The notes under the pieces are model-generated. The model was not told where the DNA came from, made no database searches, and saw only the letters and a list, made by a program, of their open reading frames with translations. Of a stretch of DNA of 23,871 nucleotides, positions 8,388 through 15,850 are shown one piece after another (position 1 is the first letter of the stretch; every line of letters begins with the position of its first letter). Source of the DNA: a virus; the IMG/VR virus record IMGVR_UViG_3300002835_010096, positions 1-23,871 of that record, one strand, 5' to 3'. A program made the translations under genes and the position numbers.

Positions 8388-10754
8388 TTAACTTAAACTT
8401 GTTACACGCCTTAAATTACCATAAGCATCTCTGCTAAAAGTAGTCTTTACACTCCTTGGTGCATTCTCATCCGTAAATTGTGGATACCTACTGCTACTCG
8501 CATACAACTGAGAAGCCATATAAGCATAAGTCTGACTAAACAAAATATCATCATAGTGCTTTTTTAGATTCTCCGCTTGCCACTTTACTCCGCCATTTGG
8601 TGTCGGTTTCTCAACAAAAGTTTTTAACTGCTCAAAGGTTTCCTCAATAAATATGTTATCCGCATAGTTGTTATACAACTCGGTCATCTTATTGATAATC
8701 TTACCCTTGGTTGCTGATTTATTGCTAATACCTACTCTTGCCCCATCTATGTGCATCATAGGATTCAACTCCTTGTTGAAAATAACATTCTTGTCAAATC
8801 CCTTTCTCTCCCTAAATCCTATATAATCCGCACCAATGTTGTACTCAATCAACTCGGGAACACCCCTCCAATCCTTCTTGTCATAGTACAACCCCATCAA
8901 TAAACTCTGCTGATAGCATTCCACAAAGTTTGTTACCCTCCAAAACAACTGACAACTAACCGTATTCCATTCAGCATCCCATATAGCACTCGCAAACTTA
9001 CTATGCCCACTTTCTGTGTTAATAGGGTCAGTCCCCTGAAAATACCTGTACTTCCAATTCTTTTCAGGCTCATGGAACATAATTATTGGCGGATCTTCCT
9101 CCTTACTCATAGGCACGAATATCACCCCAACTACTTTGTATGGCCAATCATTAATATCCGTTGTAGGACTATTGGTATCAAAAACAGGCTCAAACCTACC
9201 ATAAATCGGTCTTGCACTTTCCTCCAAACTCCATATACGCTTCAGGTGTGCATTACAAGTAGCAATAGGAACTAATGTATTCACACTCCTGATGAACATA
9301 TCGTCAATATGAACAGGATATGCCGCATGAAATTGTGCTATTGTAGCCTCTCGGTCTGCCCCTTGTTTGCTATACGCATTCCTTTTCTCGGTTTCATAGA
9401 AATCACCCTGTATTCCTGGCTTACAAAACGCATCCAAAAACACAGGAATAATACCATACTTAAAGTTTCTGTCCCTCCAATTCGTTAGTGCTGCCTTAAA
9501 CTCGGTTTCAAAACTATCCGTTTTCATTTCACCCCCTGTTCCCCACATAAACAACTGCCTTCTATACTCAATCCTCTTGGTTTCAGGATTAAAAATAAAC
9601 ATCGTGGGTCGGGATTCATTCACCATTTTGGTAAGTACGGGAATGTTTCCAATCTCATCTATAAGTACCAACTGCGGACTACCTGAGTTTACAGCAGTAG
9701 CACTTGGGGGAACTACCTCTATCTTACTATTTGCCCCTGCTACCCTACCCTTAACTTCTTTTAAGCCAAACTTCAACTGCCTTTCAGCATCACTAAAACT
9801 GCTTGGAACAAGATAGTGTGGAGTTTCACTTATGGGATACTTAATCTTATCCTCAAATACACTTCGGGTTTTACTATCATCCTCACAAATGTACTTGGTA
9901 AACCACTCCCTGCGGTACATAGTCTTGGAAGCAGCACCCATTCCCAAAATACTCGTAATACCCAACTGCCTCATCTTGCCAATAACAACTGACAATCCGC
10001 AATCAAGTAGGTACAAAAGTAGTTTCTGTGCCTTGTAGGGTTCTATTCTTCTCCTGCCTCCATCAAAACTACCATCCTTTAACCTGCCATTCTTGTAAAC
10101 ATAGTACAGGCTATTCTCCTCATACCTACGCTTTTCTGACAAACAGAAATCTACCTGCTCGTCAATGGTAAGGGCATTGTTAATGTCATACCCTGCCATG
10201 TACCAATCCTCTGCCTGTTGGCAATAGATATTGAATTTAGAATACTCTGTGGCATAACTAAACCCCCTTGGAAACCAACTATCAACCCAACGAATAAATT
10301 GTGGGTCAAAGTCAAATTTATCATCATTCCTGTACGGAATCCAATCCTCTTTCTTAATTACACCCCCTCGGTAAATAACCTCTACGCTTTCCTGCTCCTG
10401 CTTTTTCCTTTCCTCGGTTACAATTACCGTTGGCTCATTCTTGAACTTACCCTTGACAACCTCAACATGGTTATCACTAATCTGTTCAAATAACTGCTTG
10501 GTGTGGGTTTTGCCAAACTTCTTTTCTAACTGCTTGGCAATATACTTCTGTCTTTTTTGCCGTTCTTTCTGCTTGCGGTTGTAAAGTATTTCCCCTGGCA
10601 TATAGTCAGAATTACTAACTACGCCCTGCCTTTCAAGTTCAACAACGAATGCAGTAGGCAATACACTTTCAGCCCCGTGTTCACTTAAAAGTGAATACAA
10701 GTCCCCTAAGTTCTCTAATAAAACTTTACCGTATTTGTCGTTCCCTGAAGCCAT
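8388..10754 (-). CDS. terL: Terminase large subunit
   Basis: This 788-residue protein is the packaging motor ATPase and nuclease. The Walker A-like segment is IGKMRQLGITS at about residues 255-268, the variant R-Q-x-G-x-(T/S) form common in terminases. Walker B with the catalytic Glu is PQLVLIDEIGN near residue 365. The second half carries nuclease-type acidic positions, including DGARVG near 680 and the late DD in KHYDDILFSQTYAYM near 750. The N-terminal 150 residues are basic and charged, an extension beyond classical 450-600 residue terminases. The gene lies at the head of the minus-strand structural block, with six small or structural genes between it and the portal. The start ATG is five bases after the preceding stop. 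Confidence 0.9.
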   Translation of the reverse strand: MASGNDKYGKVLLENLGDLYSLLSEHGAESVLPTAFVVELERQGVVSNSDYMPGEILYNRKQKERQKRQKYIAKQLEKKFGKTHTKQLFEQISDNHVEVVKGKFKNEPTVIVTEERKKQEQESVEVIYRGGVIKKEDWIPYRNDDKFDFDPQFIRWVDSWFPRGFSYATEYSKFNIYCQQAEDWYMAGYDINNALTIDEQVDFCLSEKRRYEENSLYYVYKNGRLKDGSFDGGRRRIEPYKAQKLLLYLLDCGLSVVIGKMRQLGITSILGMGAASKTMYRREWFTKYICEDDSKTRSVFEDKIKYPISETPHYLVPSSFSDAERQLKFGLKEVKGRVAGANSKIEVVPPSATAVNSGSPQLVLIDEIGNIPVLTKMVNESRPTMFIFNPETKRIEYRRQLFMWGTGGEMKTDSFETEFKAALTNWRDRNFKYGIIPVFLDAFCKPGIQGDFYETEKRNAYSKQGADREATIAQFHAAYPVHIDDMFIRSVNTLVPIATCNAHLKRIWSLEESARPIYGRFEPVFDTNSPTTDINDWPYKVVGVIFVPMSKEEDPPIIMFHEPEKNWKYRYFQGTDPINTESGHSKFASAIWDAEWNTVSCQLFWRVTNFVECYQQSLLMGLYYDKKDWRGVPELIEYNIGADYIGFRERKGFDKNVIFNKELNPMMHIDGARVGISNKSATKGKIINKMTELYNNYADNIFIEETFEQLKTFVEKPTPNGGVKWQAENLKKHYDDILFSQTYAYMASQLYASSSRYPQFTDENAPRSVKTTFSRDAYGNLRRVTSLS

Positions 10755-10759
10755 TTGGA

Positions 10760-11041
10760 CTATTCTGTTTCAAGCCTACCGGAATTCCGGGCTGAATACA
10801 GAAGAGCCATAGTGTGCTTAAAGAGTTCATCAGTTGCCCGAATGTCACTATCAATAGTGTTCTTGCTGTATTTGAAGTTCTCAAGTTCCTTCATCAAAGC
10901 AGAAACACCATGGACTATGAAATCAAGGTTCTCCACATCTACGCTGACTTTTAGTTTCCTTCCCGTATTTTCATCTATGCTCACCTCAAAATTTGAAGTG
11001 CGGTGCTTTACTTTCACACCTTGGGGTTTTACCTCTGTCAT
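10760..11041 (-). CDS. Hypothetical 93-aa protein upstream of terminase
   Basis: A charged protein with a beta-rich first half (GVKVKHRTSNFEVSIDENTG) and a helical second half (FIVHGVSALMKELENF). No family is recognised. It ends five bases before the terminase start and begins twelve bases after the 88-aa gene, so all are on one transcript. By position it could be a packaging accessory factor. No catalytic or metal-binding motif is seen. Confidence 0.65.
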   Translation of the reverse strand: MTEVKPQGVKVKHRTSNFEVSIDENTGRKLKVSVDVENLDFIVHGVSALMKELENFKYSKNTIDSDIRATDELFKHTMALLYSARNSGRLETE

Positions 11042-11053
11042 AAAGTTATATTA

Positions 11054-11320
11054 TTACTTCTTGTTCAATACTTTCTCAATCCGCTTGAAAATTACATCTT
11101 CAGCAGACTGTCCATTGAGGAGAACACGAACCAAAATACCACCAAAGAACTTAATGTTTCTGGTAATCTTACGGACTTTCTCGTCAATTTCCTTGTCAGA
11201 CTTAACGGTAATGGTACGAGCAACAATGCGACCATTCACATTAATATGAATTGTAACTGTAATAGGAGTGCTTTCCTTTTCAGTTTCAACAACGGTTTCG
11301 ATATTTTTAGCCTTTGCCAT
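11054..11320 (-). CDS. Hypothetical 88-aa basic protein
   Basis: A small Lys/Val/Ile-rich protein. Residues 18-40 form probable beta strands (PITVTIHINVNGRIVARTI), and the C-terminal half is helical (KEIDEKVRKITRNIKF). There are no cysteines and no recognised family. It lies in the leftward late operon between two other small basic proteins, six bases after the upstream gene. A nucleic-acid-binding or virion role is possible but not shown. Confidence 0.65.
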   Translation of the reverse strand: MAKAKNIETVVETEKESTPITVTIHINVNGRIVARTITVKSDKEIDEKVRKITRNIKFFGGILVRVLLNGQSAEDVIFKRIEKVLNKK

Positions 11321-11326
11321 AACAAA

Positions 11327-11611
11327 CTATTTTTTCTTGTAAGGGTATTTTACTTCGACTTTTGTTAATTGAGACTTGGTTTTATTACCATATTGTGCAG
11401 GGTATTTTGTTCTTGTTGTATCCCCTGACTTCGTTACGGTAGTTGTGTTTTTTATCAACCTTGCTGATGTCTTAAGTTTTGGAGTAGAACCTGTTACACC
11501 TTTAGGGGCTACACTTTTGGTAGGTTTGGGACCATAAGGAACAAATGAAGTGGTCTTTTTCAAAGTTCCTGCTACTCTGGTTTTTGATTTTGGATCATCA
11601 AGTTTTTTCAT
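11327..11611 (-). CDS. Thr/Lys-rich basic protein, first gene of the late block
   Basis: A 94-residue protein starting MKKLDDPKSKTRVAGTL, with about 22 lysines, many Thr/Pro/Ser and no clear hydrophobic core, so it is probably disordered. A longer frame reaches 11659, but the -7 box TACCTTTG (complement of 11633-11640) lies inside that extension, which favours ATG 11611. It is the first gene of the minus-strand structural transcript, with a plus-strand promoter diverging about 60 bases away. The composition resembles virion-associated or DNA-binding tails. No function is assigned. Confidence 0.6.
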   Translation of the reverse strand: MKKLDDPKSKTRVAGTLKKTTSFVPYGPKPTKSVAPKGVTGSTPKLKTSARLIKNTTTVTKSGDTTRTKYPAQYGNKTKSQLTKVEVKYPYKKK

Positions 11612-11632
11612 GTGTCTAAGATAAATTTTTAC

Positions 11633-11660
11633 CAAAGGTAAGAAAAAATATTTTAGCAAA
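11633..11660 (-). promoter_or_regulatory. Weaker promoter candidate for the leftward late block
   Basis: Minus-strand TACCTTTG (11633-11640) matches the TAnnTTTG -7 box, but the nearest TTTG (11657-11660) is only 16 bases upstream instead of 20. The position, about 20 bases before ATG 11611, fits a start of the late transcript. Confidence 0.45.
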
Positions 11661-11673
11661 AATGTAACCTTTG

Positions 11674-11705
11674 TTTGGAAAACTCGTAGTGTAGATATAA
11701 CTTTG
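11674..11705 (+). promoter_or_regulatory. Bacteroidota-type promoter for the GIY-YIG/methyltransferase unit
   Basis: TTTG at 11674-11677, 20-base spacer, TAACTTTG at 11698-11705. It drives the plus-strand accessory genes and leaves about a 100-base leader before ATG 11811. The spacer contains ACTCGTAGTGTAGATAT, which recurs almost exactly at 12349-12366. Confidence 0.8.
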
Positions 11706-11810
11706 TTCCGTTGTTACGGTGGTGCGTAAACAATGTGTAGCAAAAGGAATTGTCATTTATGACTTTTGAATACCCTTGAGGATGCACCACCCCTTGAGGG
11801 TTTTTCATTT

Positions 11811-12269
11811 ATGGTAGTTTACAAAATCACAAACACAGTCACCGGAACGGTTTATTTTGGTTCAACACATAGTTTTGGATACAGAATTTTGATTCATAAA
11901 GAGGATTTGCATAATAAAAAGCACCACAACTATAAACTTCAAAAGGACTATAATAAGTATGGCAAAGATGCTTTTAAGTATGAAATCATAAAACATTTCT
12001 CAACTAAAGATGATGCAGAAAAGTATGAGTATAAACTCATAAACAAGCACGAAAACATTTACAATATTCAAAAAGAATCTTATGCTTTCCCTGACCTTGA
12101 AGGTAAAACCAGAATGACAACATCCAAAAATGGATGCACAATAGTTTCAAAAAAGTTCACGCCTTACAAAAAAATTAAGAAGAAAAAGAAGAAGTCGAAT
12201 GGTAAATCAATTGCTGAAAAGCAAAAAGAACGAGGACTGAAATTCAAAAGAAATGGAAATGAAATATAA
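11811..12269 (+). CDS. GIY-YIG endonuclease (free-standing homing type)
   Basis: A 152-residue nuclease of the GIY-YIG family, which cuts DNA and often spreads its own gene between phages. The domain starts at residue 1: VVYKITNTVTGTVYFGSTHS contains the paired motif (YKIT ... VYFGST), followed by Arg at about 27, the Lys/His/Asn-rich helix (KHHNYKLQKDYNKYGKDAF) and the conserved Glu region (DAEKYEYKLINKHENIYNI). The C-terminal 60 residues are strongly basic, including a K-rich run, and probably bind DNA. The frame can be extended to a TTG at 11766, but ATG 11811 fits the family start exactly. It interrupts the phage gene order between oppositely oriented blocks, as expected of a mobile nuclease. 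Confidence 0.85.
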   Translation: MVVYKITNTVTGTVYFGSTHSFGYRILIHKEDLHNKKHHNYKLQKDYNKYGKDAFKYEIIKHFSTKDDAEKYEYKLINKHENIYNIQKESYAFPDLEGKTRMTTSKNGCTIVSKKFTPYKKIKKKKKKSNGKSIAEKQKERGLKFKRNGNEI

Positions 12270-12310
12270 TTCAGTGTAACTTTAATATCAATATCACTAA
12301 TAGCAATAAA

Positions 12311-12622
12311 ATGAAAACACCCCAAAAACCTGTAACTTTCACCGCAAAAACTCGTAGTACAGATATGAATATCTTTGCACAGGCATTTAAGAATTGGGAT
12401 GAAAACAATAAACTCATGAAGCCAAACAACGAATTTAAACTAATTGGTTTCGTATCAAGGGAGTGGTGTGAAAACATTGGAACCTGTCAACCTCAATATG
12501 TATTCACCAAAGAAGAACTTGATAATGCAGAAAAGCATTCACATGGATTTATTAAAGAACTTTACGGAACCATGTACTACCTGAATCCACCACTATTCAA
12601 AACAGAAAATGAAAACACCTAA
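12311..12622 (+). CDS. Hypothetical 103-aa protein
   Basis: An unrecognised protein with a Lys/Thr-rich N-terminus, an aromatic central segment (EFKLIGFVSREWCENIG) and a helical Glu/Lys part. It lies between the endonuclease and a second small protein, with an A-rich leader (ATAGCAATAAA). The codons for residues 11-19 contain a near copy of the spacer sequence of the 11674 promoter, which also creates TATCTTTG inside the gene. The first 18 codons may therefore carry regulatory sequence, and an internal start at MNIFAQAFKNW (12365) is possible. Confidence 0.6.
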   Translation: MKTPQKPVTFTAKTRSTDMNIFAQAFKNWDENNKLMKPNNEFKLIGFVSREWCENIGTCQPQYVFTKEELDNAEKHSHGFIKELYGTMYYLNPPLFKTENENT

Positions 12623-12878
12623 TAAACAACCACACAAACACACCTACGACTTAAAAATCTACAATGGTAGAATCAAAGTATATGTGGACGGATTTGTAAT
12701 GTTCAGTTTCAACCAAATTGACTTCGTTGGGTATTACGCATACAAGGATGACACAAAATTGTATGGCTTGGATATCTATCTTAACCGGGAAAAAGCGGGT
12801 TCACAGGTTATGGAGATTTACTTCAAGACCAAGGAAAATTGGCTTGCTATCCTTGAATTGCTTGATAAGAACTTGTAA
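12609..12878 (+). CDS. Hypothetical 89-aa protein
   Basis: A small protein with alternating beta strands (HTYDLKIYNGRIKVYVDGFV, QVMEIYFKTKENW) and a terminal helix (LAILELLDKNL). It overlaps the end of the 103-aa gene by 14 bases, so the two are probably co-translated. No family is recognised. It has an early aromatic-rich core and no Cys. It lies 11 bases before the methyltransferase start, in the same plus-strand unit. Confidence 0.6.
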   Translation: MKTPNKQPHKHTYDLKIYNGRIKVYVDGFVMFSFNQIDFVGYYAYKDDTKLYGLDIYLNREKAGSQVMEIYFKTKENWLAILELLDKNL

Positions 12879-12889
12879 ATTTAATCCCT

Positions 12890-13696
12890 ATGAAAAACGA
12901 AACGGCAATTTTGCCAAACTCGTGTTATGTGCAGTGCGGTGATAATTTGGAACTACTAAAATCACAGCCGAATGAAAGCGTAAATATGATTTATTGCGAT
13001 ATACTTTATGGCACAGGTAGAAACTTTGGCGATTATCAAGATTTAAAGCCAATACGAAGCGAAATAGAAAGCCACTACCTACCAAGACTTATTGAAATGA
13101 AACGAGTGCTAAAACAAAACGGTTCAATTTATTTACAAATGGATTGCAAAATTAGCCATTGGTTACGCTGTTTAATGGATGATGTTTTTGGGTATAATAA
13201 TTTTCGCAATGAGATTATTTGGTATTATATGAATAAAATACCCGATACAAGAAAAAAGATGTTTACGCAAAGCAATGACGTTATTTTATTCTATGCACTT
13301 GGGAATTATACATTTAATACCATAGAAGATGCAAGGGCAAAGCCAATAGTTGTTAGTAAAATAAAAAAGGTAAACGGTAAAAAAATATATGTAAAAGATG
13401 ATGAAGGGAAGGGTATTTATGAGGTTAGGGATAGCAGAGTTGCAGATACCATTGTAAATATACCTATGCTTCATTGTCAGCCTGAAAGGACAGGATATGC
13501 AACTCAAAAACCAAAGGAACTAATAAGTCGTTTTGTTTTGGCTTCTACAGATGAAGGTGATGTAGTGGCTGATTACTATTTAGGTAGTGGCACGACAGCA
13601 GTAGTTTGTAAAGAACTTAACCGAAATTTTATAGGTTGCGACATTAATCCAAAGGCTATTGAAATAACAAATGCTCGTTTAGATGCACTTTCGTAG
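12890..13696 (+). CDS. Site-specific DNA methyltransferase with DILY motif
   Basis: A 268-residue amino-methyltransferase that transfers a methyl group from S-adenosylmethionine to DNA adenine or cytosine N4. The order is the beta-type one: motif IV comes first (IYCDILYGTGRNFGDYQDL, residues about 34-53), then GSIYLQMD (about 80-87), NFRNEIIWYY (about 102-112), motif X (TQKPKELISRFV, about 205-216) and the AdoMet-binding motif I at the C-terminus (VADYYLGSGTTA, about 224-236, followed by RNFIGCDINP). The usual catalytic DPP(Y/F) is DILY here and FxGxG is YLGSG. I believe this variant recurs in Bacteroidota phage enzymes. No cognate restriction enzyme is nearby, so self-protection of phage DNA or regulation is likely. 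It begins 11 bases after the upstream gene, and base composition is AT-rich. Confidence 0.85.
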   Translation: MKNETAILPNSCYVQCGDNLELLKSQPNESVNMIYCDILYGTGRNFGDYQDLKPIRSEIESHYLPRLIEMKRVLKQNGSIYLQMDCKISHWLRCLMDDVFGYNNFRNEIIWYYMNKIPDTRKKMFTQSNDVILFYALGNYTFNTIEDARAKPIVVSKIKKVNGKKIYVKDDEGKGIYEVRDSRVADTIVNIPMLHCQPERTGYATQKPKELISRFVLASTDEGDVVADYYLGSGTTAVVCKELNRNFIGCDINPKAIEITNARLDALS

Positions 13697-13729
13697 CCTT
13701 GCACATACCAATAAACATACGCAACCCCA

Positions 13730-13939
13730 ATGACCTCAATTCAAATTATACCACGGAATGACACTGAACCCCACGAACAAAATCAGTGGTGCAAGTGTAA
13801 TCCAATGCTTGAAACAGTAAATAACATCCTAATAGTTACTCATAACGCCTACGACCTACGGGAGGTAATTGAGGTTACAAATGAAATACTCAATAACGAA
13901 AACGCAAAAGATAAATGGGAAGTAATATTTCAGGACTAA
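13730..13939 (+). CDS. Hypothetical 69-aa protein
   Basis: A small acidic protein (MTSIQIIPRNDTEPHEQNQW) with two Cys in WCKCNP and a helical C-terminus (DLREVIEVTNEILNNENA). No family is recognised. Its stop codon overlaps by four bases the stop of the convergent Cys-rich gene at 13936, so no terminator separates the two transcription units and their transcripts must overlap. That leaves room for antisense effects. Confidence 0.6.
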   Translation: MTSIQIIPRNDTEPHEQNQWCKCNPMLETVNNILIVTHNAYDLREVIEVTNEILNNENAKDKWEVIFQD

Positions 13940-14313
13940 ACCTTCCACTTCCCCAAAGGGCACTCCTGATTAACCAACCAACACTTGCCCCTAAGCTTAC
14001 CTACTTGTGCAATAAGAAAGCAATCACAAGCCATACACTTGTCCGCCTTACTTACCCTATCAGGATTGTGCTTATTCGTCAATACATTAAGCCTGTGAGG
14101 ACACTGCCTACATATTTCCTTCCTACGCATATACTCCTCATTACTTACATAGTTCTCCTTCAACATATCCCCTATACCACTAATGAGGTTCTTTGCCTTG
14201 TCCCTGACACTATAATTAATCTGTCCGGCAACTAAGTTCCCCTCTATAATCTTACTCTTTTCTGAACAAGGTCGGCACACAGGCTCTTCTTGGATGTTAT
14301 TGGTTTCTTCCAT
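13936..14313 (-). CDS. Cys-rich zinc-ribbon-like phage protein
   Basis: A 125-residue protein with a Cys pair near the N-terminus (CRPC) and a C-terminal cluster of CRQCPHR, CMACDC, KCWLVNQECPLGKW, spaced like a double zinc-binding ribbon. A C-terminal CP-x-(G/x)-K-W signature is common in small proteins of Bacteroidota and Firmicutes phages whose role is unknown. It has its own promoter match (14318-14349) inside the end of the upstream gene. The -7 box ends only five bases before the ATG, so the mRNA may be leaderless. A regulatory or replication-associated role is possible but not shown. Confidence 0.75.
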   Translation of the reverse strand: MEETNNIQEEPVCRPCSEKSKIIEGNLVAGQINYSVRDKAKNLISGIGDMLKENYVSNEEYMRRKEICRQCPHRLNVLTNKHNPDRVSKADKCMACDCFLIAQVGKLRGKCWLVNQECPLGKWKV

Positions 14314-14317
14314 AAGG

Positions 14318-14349
14318 CAAATTTAATACTCATCATTAACTTCATCAAA
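14318..14349 (-). promoter_or_regulatory. Promoter match just before the Cys-rich gene
   Basis: Minus-strand TTTG (complement of 14346-14349), exactly 20 bases, then TAAATTTG (complement of 14318-14325). The start codon at 14313 lies where transcription should begin, which predicts a leaderless or nearly leaderless mRNA. The site overlaps the stop of the 121-aa gene. Confidence 0.55.
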
Positions 14350-14688
14350 CCCATCTACCTCAATACTCATAATGTCCCCGTACTTTTCAGCCACCCCCGG
14401 TAACTCGTAAATCTCCCCAGTCTTAATCATATGCTCTAACATCTGCTCCGTTTTCTTCGTAACAATGTTCTCCGCAACACTCTCCGTTTCCATAAACCGC
14501 AAACTCAAATACTGCGTCCGCCTATCAGGCATTAACTTAACAAACACCCCTACCTTACACAGCCTACCCCCGAACTCAATAGGAAGCCTCAACAACCCTA
14601 TAAAGTCCACATCATACTTCCCGTGCTTCTTACTATTCCTGTTCGCAAACCCCATCCCAGGGTTAATATGAGAGTAATACTGATCCAA
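14323..14688 (-). CDS. Hypothetical 121-aa protein with non-ATG start
   Basis: An unrecognised protein that begins at a TTG (14688) if started where the minimal frame allows. The frame stays open upstream and reads plausible protein (RRRFYDENTGSDLDQYY), overlapping the end of the SSB-like gene, yet holds no ATG. The true N-terminus is therefore unclear. The body has a beta-rich centre (RLCKVGVFVKLMPDRRTQYL) and an acidic C-terminus. It is in one operon with the SSB-like gene 36 bases upstream, so a role in DNA replication or recombination is possible by context. Confidence 0.6.
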   Translation of the reverse strand: MDQYYSHINPGMGFANRNSKKHGKYDVDFIGLLRLPIEFGGRLCKVGVFVKLMPDRRTQYLSLRFMETESVAENIVTKKTEQMLEHMIKTGEIYELPGVAEKYGDIMSIEVDGFDEVNDEY

Positions 14689-14723
14689 ATCTGAACCAGT
14701 ATTCTCATCATAAAATCTACGCC

Positions 14724-15137
14724 TTAAAACGGAAGGTCGCCTCCCGTAGTCGGTGCTGAAGTTCCATGGCCCGTATTGTTCGTTGGGACCGATGCTCCAG
14801 TTCCTATACCTGAACTTGTCCCCGATGAAGTACTCGTGCCCGTACTGCCATTGCTTGTTGAAGAACCACCACGATAGAATTTCTCCCCCACCGCAGACAC
14901 ACCTCCACTATGCCATACTCTGCCACTCTTAGCCACACGAGCCCAAAAGCTCAACTTCATCATAGTCCCTGCCTCGTAAACCTCTCCCTCCTCCGTTACA
15001 ATCTTAAACGGAAAACGACACACAACCTCTACCGAAGGCTTCCTTTCCTCAGGATTACTGTGGTTAATGTTAATGGTAGCCTGCCCTGGCTTAAGTCCCA
15101 AGTGGAACTCCGAGTACAATGTTTTCTCTGGTCTCAT
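14724..15137 (-). CDS. SSB-like single-stranded DNA-binding protein
   Basis: A 137-residue protein. Residues 1-85 form a beta-rich domain (ATININHSN, KPSVEVVCRFPFKIVTEEG, MMKLSFWARVAKSGRVWHSG) compatible with an OB fold. Residues about 90-130 are a Ser/Thr/Gly low-complexity linker. The last residues GGDLPF reproduce the acidic-hydrophobic tip (DDDIPF type) through which bacterial SSBs bind partner proteins. This three-part layout is the main evidence. Start ATG 15137 is chosen because it leaves an eight-base gap after the preceding gene and has an AAGTTTAAAGTAAG leader. The longer frame to 15188 would overlap that gene. It should coat ssDNA in phage replication, alongside the sliding clamp encoded at 19777. 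Confidence 0.7.
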   Translation of the reverse strand: MRPEKTLYSEFHLGLKPGQATININHSNPEERKPSVEVVCRFPFKIVTEEGEVYEAGTMMKLSFWARVAKSGRVWHSGGVSAVGEKFYRGGSSTSNGSTGTSTSSGTSSGIGTGASVPTNNTGHGTSAPTTGGDLPF

Positions 15138-15145
15138 AATATTAC

Positions 15146-15376
15146 TTACTTTAAACTTGTTACAACCTTTGGTAAGAACATCCAACAACAGTCTGTCCTT
15201 AATACATCCAACATACTTAACTTACATACACCTTTCTCCGCATCAACCCTATCATACAAATTGCAATTCACACACCTGTCCCCTAAGTCATTATCCGACT
15301 TCCCGTTAAACTCATTGAACGCAACATCCGTAACCCACTCCATATCCTTATCACTTAATTCAAGTATTTCTGTCAT
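15146..15376 (-). CDS. Hypothetical Cys-containing 76-aa protein
   Basis: A small acidic protein with five Cys (CVNC near residue 35, then C, and CC near 63), which might bind a metal. The start overlaps the upstream stop as ATGA (15373-15376), showing translational coupling with the winged-helix-like gene, and it ends eight bases before the SSB-like start. No family is recognised. Function is inferred only as part of the replication-associated early operon. Confidence 0.65.
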   Translation of the reverse strand: MTEILELSDKDMEWVTDVAFNEFNGKSDNDLGDRCVNCNLYDRVDAEKGVCKLSMLDVLRTDCCWMFLPKVVTSLK

Positions 15377-15807
15377 ATCTCCAAATTCTTATTAAAATCA
15401 ACCTTCCACTTCTCAATCAAATTCTTCCGATTCCTATAATCCGCCATATACACCACAATAGGATTCACAAACAAACACCAACCAAAACCTCCCATTGCCT
15501 TCCTTAACAACCCCTCATCCGCTAACTCCTTACACGCCCTATAATACCGCTTGTCAATGTTGTAATCCGTATCATCTACCCTCATAAACGCTAACCCCTT
15601 TACCTTAATCTTAATTGGCTTTATATACACATGAACCAACCCATCCTCAACATCACTACACAAAACCAAAGCACGAAGCAACCTCCAAGCATTATCACTT
15701 AACCCAAACAACGAAACATGTGCTTCCCCGTACAACCTCATATAACTAAAGTGGTCAATGCACATATTATTCAACCTCTTCTCGTAATTAGCATCCTTCG
15801 CATTCAC
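15373..15807 (-). CDS. Winged-helix replication or regulatory protein candidate
   Basis: A 144-residue protein, first of a minus-strand operon. Its centre (AWRLLRALVLCSD, then RYYRACKELADEGLLRKAMGG, then WCLFVNPIVVYMADYRNR) shows helix, recognition-helix and wing, followed by the 'NP' strand seen in RepL-type plasmid initiators. RepL-like homology is an impression from pattern only. The start at 15807 is GTG, five bases after the -7 box, so it would be nearly leaderless. The first ATG is codon 15 (15765). Two identical operator-like dyads sit directly upstream of its promoter, so autoregulation is plausible. Confidence 0.6.
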   Translation of the reverse strand: MNAKDANYEKRLNNMCIDHFSYMRLYGEAHVSLFGLSDNAWRLLRALVLCSDVEDGLVHVYIKPIKIKVKGLAFMRVDDTDYNIDKRYYRACKELADEGLLRKAMGGFGWCLFVNPIVVYMADYRNRKNLIEKWKVDFNKNLEI

Positions 15808-15812
15808 AAAAA

Positions 15813-15847
15813 CAAAAGTACAAACTAATATACAAAGTTACAAAAAA
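15813..15847 (-). promoter_or_regulatory. Bacteroidota-type promoter for the SSB operon
   Basis: Minus-strand TTTTTTG (15841-15847), with its TTTG followed by exactly 20 bases and TACTTTTG (15813-15820). The first dyad operator (15851-15863) begins four bases upstream of the -33 box, a position suited to an activator or repressor. Confidence 0.75.
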
Positions 15848-15850
15848 CAG

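Noticed and set aside
11766-11810. TTG-started extension of the GIY-YIG protein and a CCCTTGAGG repeat as a terminator
   Set aside because: The GIY-YIG domain begins exactly at ATG 11811; the repeat is direct rather than inverted, leaving only a 3-bp stem.
12346-12377. Second promoter with TATCTTTG
   Set aside because: No TTTG box 20 bases upstream, and it lies inside a gene.
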